From an uncultured Saprospiraceae bacterium (lineage in GTDB: Bacteria > Bacteroidota > Bacteroidia > Chitinophagales > Saprospiraceae), in assembly GCA_938033975.1 (NCBI GenBank), contig CALHKJ010000096.1:1-9158 (forward strand): DNA of 9,158 nucleotides, given 5' to 3'. The notes beneath the pieces were generated by a model, which saw only the letters and a list, made by a program, of their open reading frames with translations, had not been told where the DNA came from and did no database searches. A program made the translations under genes and the position numbers. Positions 1-7,400 of the stretch are shown here, one piece after another. How positions within the stretch are numbered: the stretch's first letter is position 1; every line of letters starts with the position of its first letter.

Positions 1-1
1 G

Positions 2-139
2 GTAGCTGAGTTGTTGGATCTGGAAAACGAAAGCATAACAGAAAATACGAGAGCCTATTTAGAACTAAAGGACCTTGATGAACAAGAAAAAAATATCTTA
101 GTTGGTCTGACCATATATGATGCATTAATCAGAGAATAA
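2..139 (+). CDS. C-terminal end of an unrecognised protein (partial)
   Basis: An open frame enters from the left edge and ends at TAA (137-139), giving 45 residues. The tail is mostly charged and probably helical (Glu, Asp, Leu, Lys), ending in a hydrophobic stretch ILVGLTIYDALIRE. I do not recognise the family, and no domain can be assigned from so short a piece. It is accepted as coding because the stop lies only 12 bases before the start of the next gene on the same strand, a spacing typical of co-transcribed genes, and because the composition is protein-like. A chance open frame of 45 codons cannot be fully excluded. Confidence 0.6.
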   Translation, partial: VAELLDLENESITENTRAYLELKDLDEQEKNILVGLTIYDALIRE

Positions 140-151
140 AAACTTTATAGA

Positions 152-553
152 ATGAAACAATTATTACTTACACTATCCTTATTTGCCTTGAGCATAAATC
201 TAAGTTATGCTCAATTTGATCAAGAACCTGATTATACTGATCCAGACGTAAAGCAAGAATCTACCATAGAAGAATCAGTAGATAGAGCAATTTTAAAAAT
301 TGAGAAGATTGTTGAGTCAATCAATTTGGAAGAAATTTTTGAAGAAGACCTACCAAGAATTATTGATGATGTGAAACCATCAAAAGAGAGAATGGAAGAG
401 ATAGAAGAAGATTTGAAAGATGGGGTGGAAAGACTGAAAGACTTTGACTCATCAAAACTTGATAGATTGGTTGAAGATATTGAAGAGGGCATAGAAGAAG
501 TAGTTGATGAAATAGAAGAAACCTTGTGTAAAAGGCAGCCACAGAAAATATAG
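152..553 (+). CDS. Small secreted acidic helical protein, 133 aa, function unknown
   Basis: The protein starts with a clear Sec signal peptide: a Lys, a Leu-rich core (residues 4-17), then a Tyr-Ala end with probable cleavage between A20 and Q21, the usual form in Bacteroidota. The mature part (21-133) is very rich in Glu and Asp. From about residue 45 onward Ile, Leu and Val recur every 3-4 positions (for example VDRAILKIEKIVESI and LDRLVEDIEEGIEEVVDEI), indicating amphipathic helices that may form a coiled coil or small bundle. There is one Cys near the C-terminus and a short basic tail (KRQPQK). No lipobox or membrane segment follows the signal, so it should be periplasmic or secreted. It lies 12 bases after the upstream gene and is followed by a terminator, so it is probably the last gene of an operon. 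I do not recognise the family. The start is the only one that gives a signal peptide; no strong Shine-Dalgarno site is present. Confidence 0.85.
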   Translation: MKQLLLTLSLFALSINLSYAQFDQEPDYTDPDVKQESTIEESVDRAILKIEKIVESINLEEIFEEDLPRIIDDVKPSKERMEEIEEDLKDGVERLKDFDSSKLDRLVEDIEEGIEEVVDEIEETLCKRQPQKI

Positions 554-576
554 GAAACAAACAAATGCTTAAAAAG

Positions 577-608
577 AAAGACCGGCTATACATAGCAGGT
601 CTTTTTTT
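577..608 (+). terminator. Intrinsic terminator after the small secreted protein gene
   Basis: The arms AAAGACC (577-583) and GGTCTTT (598-604) pair perfectly. After one G/A mismatch an inner stem GCTA (585-588) and TAGC (593-596) closes a TACA loop. The 3' arm runs into seven T (602-608). This is a textbook rho-independent terminator 24 bases after the stop codon. The A-run before the 5' arm (571-575) may let it work in the reverse direction to some extent. Confidence 0.9.
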
Positions 609-618
609 ATTTATATAA

Positions 619-632
619 GCTCTTGTAAATCA
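619..632 (+). repeat. 14-base direct repeat, left copy
   Basis: GCTCTTGTAAATCA here is identical to the copy at 1229-1242. The two copies are 610 bases apart, same orientation, and bracket nearly the whole spacer. They could be a target-site duplication, recombination sites, or two copies of a binding site. Flanking bases are not conserved. Confidence 0.75.
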
Positions 633-726
633 ATATTTTGCATCCGAAAACCGCTAGATATTTTAGTGTTAATATCGCCTACACGGGTTCTATTTCCAGT
701 ACTTTTCACAAACAACTGTATATCAG

Positions 727-845
727 TTAATTATGAATTAAAGTAATTGTGATTTAAAAATTTTTAATAAAAAAATCATATTACATATTAGTTAATTTAA
801 TTATATGATTATATTTGTCGTGAGTAAGAATTAATACACCTTACT
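727..845. repeat. Block of AT-rich palindromes
   Basis: Four inverted repeats lie close together: TTAATT (727-732) / AATTAA (736-741); the perfect 14-base palindrome TTAAAAATTTTTAA (754-767), nested inside TGATTT (750-755) / AAATCA (773-778); AATCATAT (774-781) / ATATGATT (803-810); and AGTAAG (823-828) / CTTACT (840-845). Base composition makes some such matches expected by chance, but the 8-base pair and the 14-base palindrome are longer than average. They may be operator sites, cruciform-prone DNA or simply AT bias. Confidence 0.4.
810..817 (+). promoter_or_regulatory. Possible Bacteroidota -7 element (weak)
   Basis: TATATTTG fits the Bacteroidota sigma-A -7 consensus TAnnTTTG. No TTG-type -33 element is found 17-23 bases upstream, so the promoter call is only half supported. 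If used, it would give the giant gene a leader of roughly 460 bases that includes the TACCT cluster and all the stem-loops. Confidence 0.25.
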
Positions 846-911
846 GTATACTACTAATTTATTAAGTAACATTAAAACTATTAACACAAGAACTACTATA
901 CATATTACTAA

Positions 912-1020
912 TACCTTTTAGTACCTCGAATACCTCTTATACCTACAATTACTACCTTTTAATTACTTATAGACGTTTCCCAAAACGCAGTACCTAAGCC
1001 CGATTGCCCCTTAAATACCT
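912..1020 (+). repeat. Cluster of seven TACCT pentamers
   Basis: TACCT starts at 912, 922, 931, 940, 953, 991 and 1016. The first four are 9-10 bases apart, about one helical turn, separated by unrelated tetra- or pentanucleotides. This suggests a multi-site protein-binding array on one face of the DNA, or a degraded short tandem repeat. The regulator, if any, is unknown. Confidence 0.45.
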
Positions 1021-1226
1021 AGGCAAATTTCATTGCCAAAATTATGTACAGTGCTTCCCAGCAACCGATTGTACAAAGATTTATCATAGTATAATTTTAT
1101 ACTAGGTGATTCAATGTTGTTCCCTCAACCGATTGAACCCACCTGATACAGTATTGATTTAGAATCAACACAACCCTCATGTATTGTCAAATGCATTATT
1201 GAGTGCTATAAGATGCTTTGTCTTAT
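974..1226 (+). other. Run of consecutive stem-loops; candidate structured RNA or leader
   Basis: Read in order: CGTTT (974-978) / AAACG (983-987); GGCAA (1022-1026) / TTGCC (1033-1037); TGTACA (1045-1050) / TGTACA (1070-1075) with an inner TGC/GCA; TAGTATAA (1087-1094) / TTATACTA (1097-1104); GGTG-TTCAAT-GTTG (1105-1119, one bulged A at 1109) / CAAC-ATTGAA-CACC (1126-1143); TTGATT (1154-1159) / AATCAA (1163-1168); ATAAGA (1208-1213) / TCTTAT (1221-1226). The part from 974 to 1143 is less AT-rich than the DNA to its left. Seven back-to-back stems suggest a folded RNA, either part of the 5' leader of the giant gene or a separate small RNA. Strand and ends are unknown, and I cannot match it to a named RNA family. 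A DNA-level role (cruciforms, recombination sites) is the alternative. Confidence 0.4.
1045..1143 (+). repeat. Two related hairpin units with shared TTCCC(A/T) loop and CAACCGATTG arm
   Basis: Unit A (1045-1075) and unit B (1105-1143) both carry TTCCC in the loop (1055-1059 and 1120-1124), followed by CAACCGATTG (1062-1071 and 1126-1135), spaced 64-65 bases. Their outer stems differ in sequence (TGTACA/TGTACA against TTCAAT/ATTGAA) yet both pair. A weaker third relative may exist upstream: TTCCC at 977-981 in a hairpin and CGATTG at 1001-1006, 65 bases before the CGATTG of unit A. Conserved loops on changed but still paired stems are what conserved structure looks like, though two copies are too few to prove it. 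Confidence 0.5.
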
Positions 1227-1228
1227 TC

Positions 1229-1242
1229 GCTCTTGTAAATCA
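1229..1242 (+). repeat. 14-base direct repeat, right copy
   Basis: This copy is identical to GCTCTTGTAAATCA at 619-632. It ends 47 bases before the start codon of the giant gene, so it would lie in or near that gene's core promoter or leader. Its TAA (1236-1238) is the in-frame stop that bounds the upstream extension of the giant frame. Confidence 0.75.
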
Positions 1243-1289
1243 CATTTGATAAGTCATGCACAGGATTGTGTATTGGTTTATGTATTCAA

Positions 1290-1403
1290 ATGAAAATTTA
1301 CAAAATGAGGGAATTATCAATCTCCAAAGTATTGCACAACTTTTTTCTAAAGTTAAGTTTAGTTACATTTCTGTTAGTTGGTCTCCAATTTTCAGCGATG
1401 TCC
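1290..1403 (+). other. Signal peptide of the giant protein (residues 1-38)
   Basis: A long basic N-region (K2, K5, R7, K13, K21) precedes the hydrophobic core LSLVTFLLVGL (22-32). Probable cleavage is after A36-M37-S38, before Q39. Although C40 follows, the preceding residues M-S-Q do not fit a lipobox, so it is not read as a lipoprotein. Starting at M6 (1305) would give a more standard length. Confidence 0.8.
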
Positions 1404-4400
1404 CAATGTCCAGACATTGACATTATTGATTTACGTGATGTTGCCGGATATGCGCAGTTAGATGACCTGACTGCATGTGGTGAAGCAGACACCTTATCAT
1501 TTATTGTCTTCACTGGTGATCCTGGTGAAATCAAAGGATTTGAGTTAGGAATAAGTTTACCCGATGGCATTGAATATGCCGGATGGGAGTTTACAGATTT
1601 TGCAGGAACATCTGTAAGTAATTCGAATCCTGATCCATCTTGTCCAGAATTTATTGTTGATGGTTTTGATGCAGATAGTATCATTGTTGTCAATGTTGGT
1701 TTGAGGGCAGATTGTGATGTGGATAAAACAGAATTATTGTTTATTGATTTTGAATATGATTTCACCTTTATAGCTGAAGACAATTCTTTACATGATTGTT
1801 CGGGCAACTTTACTCCGCCTATTGAATATAATTCTTCAGTAAATATACCAGTGGTCAACTTGCTTTCTCCCTTGGATCCTTCGGAGTTGACTATTTCGAG
1901 TATTGGAGATCGATACTGCCAAACAATAGATATATCTCAGGATGGTTTATCTGCATATTTAGATAGTTTCAGAATTGAGATTTTAGGCTTAGACCTTAGT
2001 GGTGGCTTAAGTCTAATTTCTGTGATTGCAAATCCAATGGCAGGTGATTATCCAGTTACAACAAGCTATGATGCGGCAAGCATGACTACTTCAATGTTGA
2101 TTGAAGATTATATGTTTGTTGGTAATCAATTGCCAAGTCCAAATGATAATAGATTCAACACCAATGAAATCATTAGTGTTGAATTTTGCTATATGTTAGA
2201 TGAATGTCCAGACAGCGCAGATTTGTCTTTTGTGTACAATGCGAGCTTTGGATGCGATGATGAAGTCTGTCAACTTTCTTCTCAGACGACTTTTATTAGA
2301 GTAAGACCTACTGGTTCCCTCATGCCAACAGCGACAACAGCTCTAATTAGCCCACCTGCAGTATGCGGTGATGCGGGAGAAATTCAATTGGTGGTAACAA
2401 ACCCAAATGTAAATACAGATCAAAATAAATATACAGACCTAAGTGTAGGTTTTGAAACTTGTGAAAAAGGGAACCTCGATATTATGGAGGTTATAGTGAA
2501 TGGAATCAGTCTTCCTGTTTCGACATTTTCATGGGTAGGTGATGATTTAAATATAGATTTTTCAGCTCTTCCGCCAGGACTAGAACTGGATGCATCAGGA
2601 ACAGGTTTAGAAGACTTAGATGATGATGGTATTTTTGATGATTTAGCAGGAATGGAGTCGGTAGAGATATCAGTTTTTCTAGGAGTAGCTTGTGGTGCAA
2701 ATTTACCTGATCCAGGATCAGCAGTTTGTCCTGCAAATGATTGTCCATTTACTCAATTCTATGTAGAGGCTAAAACAAACTGTGGTAACTCATTTAGAAA
2801 CTTTCCTCCGGGAGTTAGCGATATTGCTATTACGGCAGGTGGAAGTTCTGAAAACCCTGGTGAATATGGAATTCCTATTGCAAATCCAACATTAGAAGGA
2901 TATGATTTTGGAAAGTTTGGTAATGTAGGTCCGAGCACTCAAGAGGTACAATTTTGCTATGACTTTACAACTGAGAATTTTACACCTTGTGGTGACAGTG
3001 ATATTTTCTTACAAATTACTTTTGCTGGTACGGAAGGATATATTTATGACATAGATATATTAAACGCAGAAATTTCAGTTGATGGTGGCGCATATGTAGC
3101 AGCGAATATGGCTACAGATACTACTTGGAATGCAATTGATGAATCAACAAGACAATTTATCTTGGACCTTGGTGATCCAGGCGAGGATATTTGTTACAGA
3201 TATACAATGGAAATGGATTCCACTTGGTGTCCACCGCCTTCATATTGGTTTGGAACACAGCAAGTAATTGAAAGATGTAATGACGCTGGGTGTGGAACTG
3301 ATGGATGTGATTTGGTAAGAGCTTGTAGAACGGCAACATTTTATGGGGATGCAGATGACAGTGATTGTCCATGTGTTCTTGAAGGAGATTTAAGAGAATT
3401 ATATAGAAAAAACTACGGTTATACTGATGCAAGCAAGACTGTCAAGTTAGAGAGAGATGATGTTCCGTTTGCTGATCAAACAAGATTTCTACCATGTGAT
3501 ACCATGGTAGTAGATTACTATTGGATTATAACGGATCAAAATGCAATTGATAATGTTGAATTGAATAGGATTGCTTTAGAGCATTGGTACAGAGGACCTG
3601 GAACTGCTCAAGCTACTATTTTCCAAGCTAGTTTGATGCCTAATCAAAACTCAAATGAGTTGTTGGAATTATCTGTTCAGAAAGTTGGACAAGATTATGG
3701 TAGTCGACAAATTGTAGATTTATCAACATTGGCTTCTTGTATAGGTAATGGATTTCAAAATGGATTTGAAGAATATCCAAGTGGATGGTCTGATGTCTTT
3801 GATAATTCATGTTCAAATTCTAGTTCGGATGCTTTTGATGGAACTTTTACGAGATTTATTTTGAGCAACTATGGAGATGTTAATGATTGTTTGGGTACAG
3901 ATGCTGAAGGGGGTAATTGTCTCGATGATTTTCTTGCACTTACAAATTATGAAGCTGGTGATACAATCAGGATTAAGTATCAACAGGAAATGATGAAAAA
4001 TCCACTAAGACAAGCCTATGAGTCTGCTGGTTTAGATCCAGGTCCGATATCAGAAGATCATACACTTGTAGCGAGTGGCTATATTGATTTTATGGATGAA
4101 AATGGTGGTGGAGTTTGTAACGGCAGATTAGGAAATGATTGTGGTGTGAATCCAGTTTTCAAAGGTGCTTGTCCTGGAACAATTTCATCTGTGTCTCAAG
4201 TTACTTTGGATGATTGTGGTGGATCTGTAGAACATACATATTATATGGAACCTACCATTCCAGGGGACTGGTTTACTCAAGAATACAGGCCTGTATTCGA
4301 CTTAACAGCTATTGAAGATCCATTATTTACACCAATGGCATTTTGTGGAAATGCGAATGTTGTAAACTATGTGGGTGGAGTAGAAATGCTTACTCCAATT

Positions 4401-7400
4401 GTACCAGATTCTGTTGAAAATATGTCTTGCATCCCAGTAGTTGGATTTGATGATGATGTTTGCAGTATTGATTCCGGTGGTTCAGGTTCATTATTTTGGG
4501 GTCCAAAAGCAGCAGGTGCTATGCCTTTGGGTTTAGGAAATATTGATAGGGATTCACTTAAAATAAGATATGAATTCTGTCTTTTGTGTCCAACTGAAAT
4601 CAATGTGCTGGATTACATTAGTGTTTATGATTATGCTGATATATGCACTCCAAATATGGATAATCTATGTCACTATAATTGTAATGCTACAACTACTACA
4701 GTTTGTGATGTTTTACCTTCAGGAACAAGATGGATCGACAATATAGTTGATAGTATTGGAGTGTATTTGGATAATGAAGGTCCGAATGTAATCATAGAAG
4801 ATAATAGGGTTCCAACGCAAAATGTGACCGCTGAATTAGGTCTTGGGGCAGGAAGTTTAATTCCATCTGGAACTCCATCAGTAACAGAAGAAATTCAAGC
4901 AATTGATATATGTAACCCTGATGGAACACAAACTGCAATGGGTGTTGCAGCTTCCGTCACAATACCATCAAGTGTTGCATTAGTTAATGTATACTCTGAT
5001 GCAGGAGGTACAACTCCATTGGTAACTTCAGTGGTGTCAAGTACATTAACAGAAACGACTTATCTAATCACGCTTCCATCTGACATGCTTGATCCAGGTA
5101 ATACCTGTGTGACTATATATGTTGGGACTACTTTATTATTCTGTCCTGATCCTGGAGCATTGCCTCCTAGAATATGCATAAATGCTCTTAGTGGTTGTTC
5201 GCCTGTTGAGTTGAGAGCAGCCATGGGTGGTTCAGCTGGTTGTGGAAATACAGAGATATGTTATGCATATGTATCAGGTGAAGTTGGGCTTCAAACTGAA
5301 TGGTTTGATTTCCCTGAAGATCCTCAGCTTTGTGAAGAAATGACCTTCCATGTTTTGGTGAAAAATGTAAAAGAATTAGTGTTGTTAGATTTACAACCTG
5401 AATTCATTCTTCCACCAGGATTGACTATTGTTCCAGGATCTTGGGAAGTTGCTTATCCAGGTGGTCCTACTACATTTGGACCTTGGACACCAATTGGAAT
5501 GGATCCAGATGTAGTAACTGGTAACTCATTTTCATATTCAGATGATGCAATCTGGAGTAGTGCTATTGATGCCGATGGATTAGAAGGTGTAAGTGCTGCA
5601 AATGCAGTAGAAGATAATAATAAAGTTTCCTTCAGGTTTAGAGCAGTGACAAACTGTGATGAATTTTTATCAGGATCAAAACTTCAAACTGAGACTGAGG
5701 CTGCAGACCCTTGTGCTGCAGGTGGGACTAGTTCAGGTATTGTCGATAGTCCACCATTGATTATTAATGGCGCAGATCCAGCTGATAACGCTCAGCTTTT
5801 GATCATTGCAGATCCTGAAGAATTGAATTGTATGGCAACAGTAAACACTTTTGGTGTTACTGCCATTAATGTAAGTGATTTTCCAACAGCGGATAGTGTG
5901 CAGACTTGTATTACTATTCCTATGGAATTACAATATGTACCTAACTCGATGAATGTTTCATCACCAGCGGGGTATATAATCGAAGAAGAAATTATTACTC
6001 CAATAGGAACAAGCACAGAGATTTGTTTTGTGTCTCCAAGGATAGGGCAGTCTCAATCGATGAAGATTCTATTTGACGCCATGGTCGATGATATGGCAGA
6101 GTGTGGAGATATAAATATGCAAGTTGATGTTAAAAGTGTTGTTGAGTCAGTGACCTGTGTTCCAGGCCCACCAGATGCGTGTGATGTTTTTGTTCAAAAT
6201 AGTTTGAATCCGAGTATAAATATTGAAATTAAACCTCCATTTATAGCAGATGATTTGATGGTCTTCTCAGACTGTTCTACAGATCCTTCTGTAATGGACT
6301 TATATTATGAATGGACAATTAATCACAATGGACCAAATGCTTCCAACCAAGCATACACAGTAAATTTCTACCAAGATGTCAATGGTGATAAAATGGTCAA
6401 TAGTGCTATTGATAATATTTTAGGATCAGAGAGTGGTACTTTCTCAGTTGTTGATGGAGGATCAATCATGATATCTGGAAATATTTTAGTCGATGCTGAT
6501 AGATCATGTCCAGTATTATTTGAAGTAGTTTATGAAACAACTTGTGTTTGTGATAGGGAGGAGGCATGCTTTGATGAGATACCTACTCGAGCATTAAGAG
6601 ACTATACTGAGCCTATTGCTATGTGCCCAGGAGATTGTCTAGAAATTGAAGTATGTGGTTTTGTAGATGTGACTGCTGACTCGATAAAGGGAGCAACGGG
6701 TGTTGAATACCTGGCCGGTCTAGATTGGGATAAAGCGAATTGCTATACTTTACCACATGATTCTCTTCCAGATGGTTCAGTTATTAGAGGACCAGTAGCT
6801 GCTTTTGTAAATTATGATTTCTTAAATGATGGAGTCCCTAGTGATGCATCAGGTGTAGGTGGTTTAATATTCGCTGAACAAGCAGGAAATCTATGTGGTA
6901 GTGCAGCAGGAGATGCACTTATTACAGCATCTTACGATTGTCCAGTAGCAGTAGATAGTGTCTTTGTCGGATCAGGTAGAGTTTCTGGTTGGCCAGCAAC
7001 TCTTAACCTAACAGTGTATGCTGCAACAAACTTAAAATTAGAATACTCACTAGATGGTACGACTTGGGTGTTAGCAATGAATGGTTTTAGCGTTCCTAAC
7101 ACAGTAGATGTAGAAGGGTTTGCTCTACCAATGCAAATTGTAGCACCATTTTGGAGACTTTCAAGTAATTCAGTAAATGCCAATTGGGGTACTTCAGAAT
7201 TTAGATTAAAAGGAGAAGGTATACCATTTGAAGGTCAGGCTCCGGTAACACACGAAGATAATTTAGTAACAATATGTATTCCTGAAGATCAAGGAATCGA
7301 TGCACCATGGCCAGTTACCTTTAATACAGGTACAGGTCAATGTACCGTTGAAGAAACTATTGAAATTTGGAATATTGGTGATTTAGAAATTGAAGCTGGA

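Larger units (their letters stand above)
609..1289. other. Long gene-free AT-rich spacer with dense inverted repeats
   Basis: About 680 bases without a credible coding frame on either strand. It is strongly AT-rich, especially 720-900. Besides the elements listed separately it has an isolated inverted repeat GATATT (657-662) / AATATC (671-676). The giant gene begins at its right end, so part of it must hold that gene's promoter and 5' untranslated leader. I found no tRNA or rRNA and could not match a known riboswitch class by eye. Confidence 0.75.

Noticed and set aside
232..564. Minus-strand open frame opposite the small secreted protein gene
   Set aside because: It is Ser-rich because Glu codons read in reverse give Ser and Phe. 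No start context or domain supports it; the plus-strand gene has a convincing signal peptide.
565..618. Mini open frame of 17 codons starting MLKKKDRL
   Set aside because: It covers the terminator hairpin and T-run; the codons are the stem itself, so a gene is very unlikely.
1055..1124. CsrA/RsmA sponge on the minus strand (loops read GGGAA)
   Set aside because: A GGA-in-loop pattern is present on the reverse strand, but only one loop fits AnGGA and CsrA is generally absent from Bacteroidota.
1001..1135. Integron attC-like sites or a CRISPR array, because of the 64-65 base spacing
   Set aside because: Only two good copies exist, the shared part is about 10 bases, no integrase or Cas gene is visible, and no attC core pair (RYYYAAC/GTTRRRY in the right arrangement) is found.
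1395..1409. Lipoprotein signal at C40 of the giant protein
   Set aside because: The residues before the Cys are A-M-S-Q, which does not fit the lipobox; cleavage before Q39 is the usual Bacteroidota pattern.
1298..1858. Long minus-strand open frame of 186 codons
   Set aside because: It lies wholly opposite the giant gene and its sequence has no domain or signal. It is a reverse-frame shadow of AT-rich coding DNA, like the other minus-strand frames at 2506-2748, 3157-3432, 4367-4603, 5792-6016, 6932-7183 and 8881-9096.
6375..6392. Dockerin-type Ca loop
   Set aside because: D-V-N-G-D-K resembles a dockerin or EF loop, but no second loop or helix follows; it is better explained as a Ca-binding turn in a beta-sandwich module.
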